Shown: one piece after another, positions 1-5,454 of the stretch
Layout: the number at the start of each line of letters is the position of its first letter
Position numbering within the stretch: position 1 is the first letter of the stretch
Assembly (NCBI GenBank): GCA_046304235.1
Contig: JBKCEW010000094.1
Location: 1 to 8,440, forward strand
Direction: 5' to 3'
Source of the DNA: CANHVK01 sp046304235
GTDB lineage: Bacteria > Bacteroidota > Bacteroidia > Flavobacteriales_D > Crocinitomicaceae
Length of the DNA: 8,440 bases
The notes under the pieces: generated by a model
What the model was told of the DNA's origin: nothing
Database searches by the model: none
What the model saw: the letters and a program-made list of their open reading frames with translations, nothing else
Translations under genes and position numbers: made by a program

Positions 1-334
1 TAAATATCTTAATTGGAATATTATATTTAATTAAATTCACGTTTATTAAAAATTTAGCCAGAAAAGTAGATAGTTTTTTAGTAGAATAAATAGCCATACC
101 TCCAACCAAATATGTCCCTTCTTCTGAACCAAAAAAATCCCTTGATTTTTTATCAATCTTTTTAACTATAGTACCATCAACAAATAAGAAAGATTTCGTA
201 TTATTCGTTAATTCTAAACGATCTTTAACCAACATTTTTGCTATACTTAAATCAATATTCTCACTTGTATATTCTAGATGCAAGATACCTTCTTTCTCTA
301 TAATCTTTCCATATGAAGTAATTTTTTGTATCAT
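1..334 (-). CDS. DUF7793-like (STAS/SEC14-type) protein, C-terminus cut by the window edge
   Basis: An open frame of 111 codons starts with ATG at 332-334 on the minus strand and continues past base 1, so only the N-terminal part is present. What is seen: an N-terminal beta-rich stretch (about residues 10-30), then AKMLVKDRLELT (33-43), FLFVDGTIVKKIDKKSRDFF (about 49-68), a glycine-containing VGGMAIYST (77-85) and a C-terminal FLAKFLINVN stretch. This order (helix with a VK-RL core, VD strand, ID-K-R-F, A-Y-S, then a hydrophobic helix before the F of a TRLF-like motif) matches my memory of the flavobacterial DUF7793 family, small cytosolic STAS/SEC14-like proteins of unknown role; complete members are about 120-130 aa. 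It lies 72 bp downstream of the oxoamine synthase gene on the same strand with no clear terminator or promoter between them, so co-transcription is plausible. The family name is recalled, not searched. Confidence 0.75.
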   Translation of the reverse strand, partial: MIQKITSYGKIIEKEGILHLEYTSENIDLSIAKMLVKDRLELTNNTKSFLFVDGTIVKKIDKKSRDFFGSEEGTYLVGGMAIYSTKKLSTFLAKFLINVNLIKYNIPIKIF

Positions 335-406
335 ATTTTAAACTTTTAATGAAAAAAAATTTTTATGTATTAAATTAGAAAAAATGTAAGATAGTTAGTG
401 AAAAAT

Positions 407-2815
407 TTAGTGTTTAGTTTCCAGTTGTTCATACGTAAACTGGTCTTTGGTAGATACAAAAGCAAATTTTGAAATCTGTTTAGATCCTAATTTTTTCTTT
501 TCGAAATCCGCTGAGAACCCAAAATAAAGTTTTTGAAAATTAGTTAACCTAGCATGTATGACAACAAAATATAATATAGTTTTATAAACAGAATACTTTA
601 GATTTTTTGAATCATCAAATCCCATAATCATTGTTACGTAACTATCCCCATTAAGATTACATACTTCAATTCCAATAATTTCATTTGTCTCTTTAACCCT
701 CAATACACCAAATTCCCAATGTGTTGATTCGTTTATTTTTTGAAACAATTTGAACGGATATTGAAAAATATTAATATCAAAGTTTTTAGCTGCTACTTGT
801 TTATACAAGGAATAAAATAAGTGAAGCTCTTCCTCAGTTAATGTTTTTTTAATTTCAAATGTTACTAAATCAAGATGTTTAATCACTTCAGAGCGTATAT
901 TTCTACGTGCTTTTGGACTTAACAACTCAATGTATTCTTTATCTTTTTCTTCTTGTAAATTTGTAATAATATTAGCATTTGGCATTTGTACTTTAAAAAA
1001 ACCTTCATCATAAAACAATTTAAATAGCTCATGATCATCTTCAGAGAAATCACGTAATATTAAATTATTAATCCCTTCATCTTGTTGGGTTTTTAAAAGA
1101 AGTTGTAACAATAAATGAACAGCATCTTTATGCAAGGGATGTTGTTTATCATAATACAGGTGCTCCCCTTCGGTAAAAAATGATCCTAAGCACAAGGTTT
1201 TGGAACATAAGTAATAAGGTTCCTCTTTTCTGAGTTCTTCAATACTTTTTGAAATCCCAGCTTCTGACAACAAATCATCTTTAACAATCCCTGTTGTAAA
1301 AAAAGTAGCCAAAACAACCTGTTCTTTTTGGTCCCTAATCAAGATATATTCACTCTCCCAATTTTCTTCAATTTTTTCGTTTGAAGAAAACCCTTCCTCA
1401 ATAATTTGAAGCCCTTCAAAATCAAAATTTCCTTTTCCCATAAATAGTGTATCCCAAGTTTGTTGGTCTATACGCTTGATTGTTTTCTCACGTTGTACTG
1501 TAAACAATGGTTTATCAACTGGATCTAATTCATCAGTTTCATTTTCAGAAAGCAGTGGTAAATTAAACGCTTTTCTCACTTGATTATTTGTTTTTTCTTC
1601 TTCAGCTAAGGCAAGTGGATAATGATAGGCTAAGGCATCGATTAAGTCCGAAATATCTTGGTTGGAATTGTGATTTGTAATGGTAAAACGTAAACCAGTA
1701 TTTTTTATTGGCACGGCAGGAAACATACCTATGTTTACATAAAATCCTTCATCCAAAATACGTTTATTCAAATTATACCCTACGACTGGTTGTCCTGTTC
1801 CTACAAATTTGATGGGAGTGTTTGGATTTGAAAGTAAAGGCAAATCAGTAGAATTAAATTTAACGTCAGCAAATGATAATTTTTCATGTAAAGAATTTTG
1901 CAATGCATTAATCGAACCATTCAAATGTAATTCAGCAGAAGCGATACATGCTCCCATAATGGGTGGTGGAATTGGATGAGAATAAGAAAGTGCACCTCCA
2001 TGTATTTTTACTTTTTGATACCAATTCATATCTGGAAAAACAGCGATTCCTCCCATTACACCAAAGCCTTTCGCCATCGTACTCATGTATAGTGTCTTAC
2101 CATTTTTCAAACAAGCTTCATAAATTTGTCCACACCCATTCGTCCCACTCCAACTCATTCCATGAGCATCATCTACATACAAATGCAATTGAGGATACTT
2201 AATCATGAATTGATTCAGCGCGTCTATAGGTGCAATATCGCCATACATCGAGTAAACACCGTCAATCATGTACCATATTTTAGAACATGTATCACGGTAT
2301 TTTAAGATTTTTTGCTCGAGCATTTCCAAATTATTGTGCCTGATGATATCTACAGTAGTTCCTTTTGCTTTTAAAAGTTGACAAGCCGTTTGAATACTCA
2401 CATGGCATTGTTGATCTAAAATGATAACATCCTTGGTTTCGATAACACTAGGAATCACAGCAACATGAAGTAAGGAAGTTGACGTGAAAGTGATAACAGG
2501 TTTATTAAAAAAGATGGAAGACAACAATGATTCCAAGTGTTCACTATGTTTAGACGCCAAGTAAGTTCTTGAAACTGAGAATTGCGTTCCATATTTTTGA
2601 GTAAACTCAATCGATTTCTCAATCAGAGTTGGATGATTTTCAAGACCTAAATAACCACAAGTACCAAAATTACGCATTAGTTTATCACCAACTGCCATTG
2701 TATCTCCCGACCATTCATCACTTGTGTATTTCAGTTGGATTACCCCCCTTTGTTCCGCTTCGATTAATAAATCGTTGATTGTATCATGTATAGAATTATG
2801 TACTATTTTGGCCAT
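407..2815 (-). CDS. Two-domain alpha-oxoamine synthase (PLP-dependent) fused to a GNAT/FemAB-like acyltransferase domain
   Basis: The protein has 802 residues from the ATG at 2813-2815. A TTG 18 bp upstream is also in frame, but ATG is preferred because TTG starts are rare in this group. Residues 1-400 are a fold-type I PLP enzyme of the BioF/KBL/SPT/CqsA class: GYLGLENHP (54-62), His138 in QCHVSI (PLP-stacking position), DGVYSMYGD (185-193), DDAHG (215-219), the Schiff-base lysine K249 in STMAKGFG, and LRFTITNHN (375-383) with the C-terminal arginine. Such enzymes condense an amino acid with an acyl thioester and lose CO2. Residues about 435-790 resemble BioF2/CelD/FemAB-like GNAT proteins, with LSPKARRNIRSEV (632-644) and a final GFSADFEKKKLG segment. 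Family members that act alone are about 390-420 aa, so this is a genuine fusion. Substrates are not readable; a sphingolipid- or sulfonolipid-type 3-keto base, or a CqsA-like signal, are the obvious options. The N-terminal domain call is firm; the C-terminal activity is inferred. Confidence 0.9.
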   Translation of the reverse strand: MAKIVHNSIHDTINDLLIEAEQRGVIQLKYTSDEWSGDTMAVGDKLMRNFGTCGYLGLENHPTLIEKSIEFTQKYGTQFSVSRTYLASKHSEHLESLLSSIFFNKPVITFTSTSLLHVAVIPSVIETKDVIILDQQCHVSIQTACQLLKAKGTTVDIIRHNNLEMLEQKILKYRDTCSKIWYMIDGVYSMYGDIAPIDALNQFMIKYPQLHLYVDDAHGMSWSGTNGCGQIYEACLKNGKTLYMSTMAKGFGVMGGIAVFPDMNWYQKVKIHGGALSYSHPIPPPIMGACIASAELHLNGSINALQNSLHEKLSFADVKFNSTDLPLLSNPNTPIKFVGTGQPVVGYNLNKRILDEGFYVNIGMFPAVPIKNTGLRFTITNHNSNQDISDLIDALAYHYPLALAEEEKTNNQVRKAFNLPLLSENETDELDPVDKPLFTVQREKTIKRIDQQTWDTLFMGKGNFDFEGLQIIEEGFSSNEKIEENWESEYILIRDQKEQVVLATFFTTGIVKDDLLSEAGISKSIEELRKEEPYYLCSKTLCLGSFFTEGEHLYYDKQHPLHKDAVHLLLQLLLKTQQDEGINNLILRDFSEDDHELFKLFYDEGFFKVQMPNANIITNLQEEKDKEYIELLSPKARRNIRSEVIKHLDLVTFEIKKTLTEEELHLFYSLYKQVAAKNFDINIFQYPFKLFQKINESTHWEFGVLRVKETNEIIGIEVCNLNGDSYVTMIMGFDDSKNLKYSVYKTILYFVVIHARLTNFQKLYFGFSADFEKKKLGSKQISKFAFVSTKDQFTYEQLETKH

Positions 2816-2886
2816 TTTAATTTTTTTTAACAAAATTACACCGCTCCATTTTTTACTTGTACTTTTTTGATGTATAAAAGAAAAAT

Positions 2887-2904
2887 TACCTATAAAAACA
2901 GGTA
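2887..2904. promoter_or_regulatory. Palindromic operator-like site, copy 1 (TACCT-N8-AGGTA)
   Basis: TACCT and AGGTA are perfect inverted arms separated by 8 bases. Read on the minus strand the site is TACCTGTTTTTATAGGTA, almost identical to the copies at 3030-3047 and 5893-5910. It is centred about 80 bp upstream of the ATG of the oxoamine synthase gene, a typical place for an activator or repressor site. NarL/FixJ-type regulators recognise inverted TACC-containing half sites, so such a protein is a reasonable guess for the binder, but nothing in the window encodes its HTH domain. Confidence 0.6.
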
Positions 2905-3005
2905 GTTTTACGTGTTGTTTTTTTAATTAAAAAACCATAGTAAGGCAAACAAGATAAAATAATTCTAAAAAATCAGCAAAAATCAATCTAAGTAATCCTT
3001 ACATC

Positions 3006-3019
3006 CTTGTAAAAACAAG
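3006..3019. repeat. Short inverted repeat CTTGT-AAAA-ACAAG
   Basis: A perfect 5-bp inverted repeat with a 4-base A spacer lies 26 bp (centre to centre) upstream of the second operator-like palindrome, in front of the receiver-domain gene. It could be an accessory binding site or chance in AT-rich DNA. A five-base arm is weak evidence alone. Confidence 0.25.
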
Positions 3020-3028
3020 AAGAAAAAC

Positions 3029-3048
3029 CTACCTGTTTTTGCAGGTAG
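3029..3048. promoter_or_regulatory. Palindromic operator-like site, copy 2 (7-6-7 perfect inverted repeat)
   Basis: CTACCTG and CAGGTAG are perfect 7-bp inverted arms around TTTTTG. The core TACCT-N8-AGGTA (3030-3047) has the same arm sequence and the same spacing as the copies at 2887-2904 and 5893-5910. It is centred about 64 bp upstream of the ATG at 3103, so each gene of the divergent pair has its own copy. A transcriptional terminator is less likely: the stem is not followed by a T-run on either strand and it sits between divergent starts. Confidence 0.65.
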
Positions 3049-3102
3049 ATATTCAGAATTTAAAATTTAAATTGTTTTTTTGATGTTCAAAAATTGAAAA
3101 CA

Positions 3103-3519
3103 ATGAGAAAAAACATTTCTTTATTATTAGTAGAAAATCATGAATTAATGATCGAGGCTACTATAGTGTTATACAACATGAGTAAAGATTTTAAATTCGA
3201 GTACTTTATTGTAAAATCAGAAAAAGAGATGTTCGAATTTTTAGAAAGCAAAAAAGTAGATATGGTATTATGCGATTTCAGGCTACTATCTAACGAAGGA
3301 TTATTAAATATTCCCAATATACAAAAAAAGTCACGAATGGTAATTAGAGAAAACCTAATTACTGATATAATAATCAAACAAGGCTTGAACCATGGAGCTT
3401 CATGCGTTCACACCAAGGGAATGGAAGCAGATGTTTTATTTTCAATGTACAAGCAGGTCCTAGAAGGTAAAATATTTGAATTTGAAGAATTAAAAAAAAT
3501 AAATAATTCTCCATTTTAA
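3103..3519 (+). CDS. Stand-alone receiver-like protein (response-regulator fold without an output domain)
   Basis: The protein has 138 residues from ATG 3103; an in-frame TTG at 3094 is possible but less likely. It begins ISLLLVENHELMIEATIVLY, the usual beta1/alpha1 opening of NarL-type receivers, where ENHE stands in for the acidic pocket. VDMVLCDFRLLS (about residues 53-64) carries the probable phospho-acceptor aspartate, and HTKGMEADVL (about 103-112) the conserved lysine. The beta4 position normally holding Thr/Ser reads MVIREN, so the switch residue seems altered. NarL-family regulators are about 210 aa with a C-terminal HTH; here the protein ends just after the last receiver helix and no HTH is encoded downstream in any frame. 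It is divergent from the oxoamine synthase gene, with a palindromic site about 64 bp upstream. Likely role: a phospho-dependent or phosphorylation-independent partner protein, or a decayed regulator. The receiver fold is fairly sure; the function is open. Confidence 0.7.
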   Translation: MRKNISLLLVENHELMIEATIVLYNMSKDFKFEYFIVKSEKEMFEFLESKKVDMVLCDFRLLSNEGLLNIPNIQKKSRMVIRENLITDIIIKQGLNHGASCVHTKGMEADVLFSMYKQVLEGKIFEFEELKKINNSPF

Positions 3520-3590
3520 TTTTTCTCCCATTTTCAGAAAAGGTAATATGGTCTTCCTCCTTTTCGTCCTTTTACAAAGAAAAACTTATT

Positions 3591-3631
3591 TGCAAGGGTA
3601 TATAAAACACTCCTGACGTCGCGCCCTTGCA
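3591..3631. repeat. Inverted repeat TGCAAGGG / CCCTTGCA, 25-base spacer
   Basis: Perfect 8-bp arms at 3591-3598 and 3624-3631 enclose 25 bases. The arms stand at the left border of the GC-rich non-coding island that begins here. As RNA this would be the closing stem at the 3' end of a minus-strand transcript; as DNA it could be a protein-binding or element-boundary repeat. No target-site duplication was recognised. Confidence 0.45.
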
Positions 3632-4215
3632 TATATCATTCCAAGCCTATTCGTCAGAATTCCTCACTACGGCTTTCCATTAGTTTTCTTTGTTACGTCC
3701 TCATACGTCGTCAGTCACGTCTTCTTCATCCCCCCAAACCCCAATAAGGTAATTCGCTTGTTCCGCCGTACTTCAAGCCTTTTCACTTTCCACTCGCTAC
3801 TTTTAATCTCAATTGGGGGTCTGTCGCCGTTTGTGTTTGGCTCGCCTGCTAAATCGCTCAGGCTTCAGGTTTGTCACATTTTTTGCAGTCCTCGTTCACA
3901 GCCGCTTTGCTTCCTTTCGGCTTGCCTTGGTCGGCTGCCTACATACATCAAAGCCGCTTAACCACTCCCCACACAAGAGCATTATTCCGTCACATTGAGC
4001 CTGTCGAAATGCACTTGACTTTTTCCATTCCAAGAGCAAAAAACCGTCTTCGCTATCCATCCCGATTAGCCTTTACACAGCTTGCCGAAGTGCCAAACCT
4101 TCGTGCTTTCAGCAGAGGTCGTTCCCACGCTTCCTCATCCTTCGTCATCGCTCTCCACTCCCCCCTTCGCTCCACTCGCGGTCGGCTCGCGCCCACAGGC
4201 AATATTTCGCTTCGT
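3600..4215. other. GC-rich, pyrimidine-skewed non-coding island (possible structured RNA on the minus strand or mobile-element remnant)
   Basis: Local GC is about 45-70% per 60-base line (4141-4200 is about 70%), against roughly 30% in the flanking regulatory DNA. The plus strand is strongly C-rich: in 4141-4200 I count about 30 C and 12 G. Open frames exist on the plus strand (longest 115 codons at 3871-4218), but they overlap one another, are rich in Ser, Pro, Arg and His, resemble no family I know and look like products of composition. The minus strand is purine-rich and interrupted by stops. GC-rich intergenic DNA in an AT-rich genome is a classic mark of structured RNA, and the purine-rich strand would be the usual transcript. 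A degraded foreign segment is the alternative. The left edge carries the TGCAAGGG inverted repeat. Confidence 0.4.
3991..4014. repeat. Dispersed-repeat-like partial palindrome, copy A (CACATTGAGCCTGTCGAAATG)
   Basis: This matches the element at 4908-4930 in 20 of its first 21 bases (T for C in CTGTCG versus CTGCCG) but its right arm is AATGCAC rather than AATGTG, so the terminal stem is shorter. Sequences of the GAGCCTGTCGAAATG type are, from memory, frequent dispersed intergenic repeats in Bacteroidota genomes. It lies inside the GC-rich island. Confidence 0.55.
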
Positions 4216-4238
4216 TAATATGATTTTCGTTATATTAA
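4215..4238. repeat. AT inverted repeat TTAATAT / ATATTAA at the right border of the GC-rich island
   Basis: Perfect 7-bp arms (4215-4221 and 4232-4238) with a 10-base spacer mark the abrupt switch from GC-rich to AT-rich DNA. It might be a boundary or a minus-strand promoter region, but AT-only arms of this size occur often by chance in such DNA. Confidence 0.25.
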
Positions 4239-4545
4239 ACATTCATCATAAATCATTAATAATTCTATAGGTTGCCTTTCCCTCCCTCAGCTGTTGGCAC
4301 TATTACCTTTTTTCTGATTTTTGATTAACACTAACCGACTATTGACATTCTCGAAACAAGTTGTTGTGTTTTTTTAATAGGTTGTTGAGGTTATCGAAAC
4401 AATGTTCGCAACCCTCACATTTGTTTTTTTTTCGAGCATTATAAACAATGCCTATACAGATATGCTAGCATCGTATTTATTGAGCGATAGCGATATGTTT
4501 GCGCCTAGTAATTGGATTGTGTAAATTTTGAGGGAATGAAACGCG

Positions 4546-4590
4546 ATACAAATTGGTGTTTGAGGAAGAATGACGAGTTTCAATTTGTAT
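4546..4590. repeat. Perfect 10-bp inverted repeat ATACAAATTG / CAATTTGTAT, 25-base spacer
   Basis: Arms at 4546-4555 and 4581-4590 are exact reverse complements around a 25-base spacer, the same spacer length as the TGCAAGGG repeat at 3591-3631. A 10-bp perfect match at this distance is unlikely to be chance. It could be a binding site for a dimeric or tetrameric protein, a recombination site or a stem in an RNA. Confidence 0.5.
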
Positions 4591-4647
4591 AGTGAAATGA
4601 TCCGTAAAAATTAACAATCTTATTACAGCGCTAGACTTTTTGGCTCA

Positions 4648-4672
4648 ACCTTTTTTGGCAATGAAAAAAGGT
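4648..4672. repeat. Stem-loop ACCTTTTTT-(7)-AAAAAAGGT
   Basis: A 9-bp perfect stem surrounds the 7-base loop GGCAATG. It is not followed by a T-run on the plus strand, and no gene ends close by on either strand, so a simple terminator role is doubtful. Similar pyrimidine/purine hairpins recur in flavobacterial intergenic DNA in my memory, so a dispersed hairpin repeat is the preferred reading. Confidence 0.5.
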
Positions 4673-4869
4673 GGAATAAAAATAACACTTTACTTTAGCT
4701 TATCTAAAAATTCAACCCGAAGCGTAAATCTAAAGTCGCATTATTTTTAGAAAGAATGAAGCGTATTGAAATGTGGGTACCAAGAGGTAGCTCGACAGAG
4801 ATCACCGAATTGGTCACAATTTCAAAAGTGAAATGAATTGAAAAAAATAATGCGACGAGTTTTCTTTTG

Positions 4870-4900
4870 TTACTTTTCTTTAGCGGAAAAAGAAAAGTAA
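4870..4900. repeat. Stem-loop TTACTTTTCTTT-(7)-AAAGAAAAGTAA
   Basis: A perfect 12-bp stem at 4870-4881 and 4889-4900 encloses the 7-base loop AGCGGAA. Like the hairpin at 4648-4672 it has one pyrimidine-only-like arm and one purine-rich arm with a 7-base loop. A CACATTGAGCC repeat follows within 8 bases, so the two may form one compound dispersed repeat. Confidence 0.55.
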
Positions 4901-4907
4901 ACGCAAT

Positions 4908-4930
4908 CACATTGAGCCTGCCGAAATGTG
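4908..4930. repeat. Dispersed-repeat-like palindrome, copy B (CACATT...AATGTG)
   Basis: CACATT and AATGTG form a perfect 6-bp terminal stem around GAGCCTGCCGA. It is the better preserved partner of the copy at 3991-4014, about 917 bp away in the same orientation. The pair brackets much of the gene-free region. Confidence 0.55.
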
Positions 4931-5223
4931 CGGCAATGGGAAAAAGTAAAACTCTGATCTTAAAAAATCAAAAATAGGTCGCAAATTTACTCGGCAATCG
5001 CACCAAACCTCCCACAACGTCAGTAAAGGTCAAGCCCTACGGGTTTTGATAAAAAAGTGAAAATTCCACTACTATTCGTGATTTTATCCAACTAATGGCT
5101 ATTGCCTAATGACTAATAACTTTCGTTCCACTTTTTTCTCAAAAACCTTGACAGCCTTCCATTTGCCTCTTGTTGAAATGGCTTTCTTTTTTTTCTTTTT
5201 TTTTCTTTTGAATTAATCTATCT

Positions 5224-5247
5224 GGGCGAAGCCCTAAAAGGGCGAGC
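5224..5247 (+). promoter_or_regulatory. Alternative hairpins and GGGCGA direct repeat just upstream of the 61-aa gene
   Basis: GGGCGAAGC (5224-5232) and GGGCGAGC (5240-5247) are near direct repeats. GGGC-GAA-GCCC (5224-5234) and GCCCT-AAA-AGGGC (5231-5243) are mutually exclusive stems sharing the same GCCC. They lie 22-45 bases before the ATG at 5269, where they would be in the leader of the mRNA. This could control translation of the coupled pair or be part of a transfer-origin-type sequence; neither is shown. Confidence 0.3.
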
Positions 5248-5268
5248 ATAATTTTTAAACCGTGAATT

Positions 5269-5454
5269 ATGTACAAACGCACCAATCCAGCAGTGATTAG
5301 AGCCATTTTAAGAGAAATGACCAAAGACGAACTCAAAGCAGAGTTAAACGTGATTTTTGAACACGCAAGAACAGAAACAAAAGCGAATAGAAAGCAAATG
5401 CTTAAAAGTCTGTATCAGTACACGCAATTCTTAATCAAAAGTAGAGAATTATGA
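5269..5454 (+). CDS. Small helical protein of unknown function (61 aa), first gene of a coupled pair
   Basis: A 61-residue frame starts at ATG 5269 and ends with TGA at 5452-5454, overlapping the next start by four bases (ATGA). That arrangement supports both genes being real and translated together. The protein is charged and predicted by eye to be almost wholly helical: an N-terminal NPAVIRAILREMTKDELKAE segment followed by HARTETKANRKQMLKSLYQY, with many Lys, Arg and Glu and no cysteines, signal peptide or membrane helix. The first 25 residues have the look of a small DNA- or protein-binding helical bundle, but no HTH can be defined. I do not recognise a named family; small proteins of this kind occur in front of DUF6943-like genes in accessory regions, as far as I recall. 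No Shine-Dalgarno sequence is visible; a hairpin lies in the leader. Confidence 0.7.
   Translation: MYKRTNPAVIRAILREMTKDELKAELNVIFEHARTETKANRKQMLKSLYQYTQFLIKSREL

Larger units (their letters stand above)
4239..5250. other. AT-rich non-coding mosaic of hairpins and short repeats
   Basis: No convincing protein gene is seen in about 1 kb. The 68-codon minus-strand frame at 4704-4910 runs through the hairpin at 4870-4900 and has no family resemblance. The stretch holds two similar TCGAAACAA segments (about 4352 and 4395), a 10-bp inverted repeat at 4546-4590, stem-loops at 4648-4672 and 4870-4900, a CACATTGAGCC repeat at 4908-4930, an AAGCCC-TAC-GGGTTT stem near 5032-5047, and a T/C-only run at 5183-5208. 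The layout suggests accumulated dispersed intergenic repeats or the non-coding end of an integrated element. An origin of transfer could hide here, but no relaxase gene is in the window to support it. Confidence 0.45.

Noticed and set aside
1963..2202. 79-codon plus-strand frame inside the oxoamine synthase gene
   Set aside because: It is antisense to the conserved catalytic region and has no recognisable features.
2831..2838. TAATTTTG on the minus strand, a full match to the Bacteroidota -7 box TAnnTTTG, in front of the oxoamine synthase gene
   Set aside because: No TTG lies at the expected -33 distance and the resulting leader would be only about 10 bases, so it was not called as a promoter.
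2887..3048. The palindromes read as transcription terminators
   Set aside because: They lie between divergent gene starts, lack following T-runs and keep fixed spacing, which fits operators better.
3871..4218. 115-codon plus-strand frame in the GC-rich island, with overlapping frames at 3758-3961, 3813-3998 and 4082-4270
   Set aside because: The frames overlap each other, are low-information Ser/Pro/Arg/His-rich sequence, resemble no known family and follow from the C-rich strand composition.
4704..4910. 68-codon minus-strand frame
   Set aside because: It reads through the hairpin at 4870-4900, has no family resemblance, and no partner gene or start signal supports it.
3520..5268. CRISPR array, tRNA, rRNA or complete insertion sequence in the gene-free stretch
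   Set aside because: There are no regularly spaced repeats, cloverleaf, rRNA core motifs, transposase frame or terminal inverted repeats with target duplications.
4440..5268. Origin of transfer (oriT) for a conjugative element
   Set aside because: Hairpins and small accessory genes are suggestive, but no relaxase or mobilisation gene and no recognisable nick site are present.
5139..5336. 65-codon minus-strand frame with a poly-Lys stretch
   Set aside because: It is antisense to the T/C run and to the start of the better supported 61-aa gene; the poly-Lys comes from the low-complexity run.
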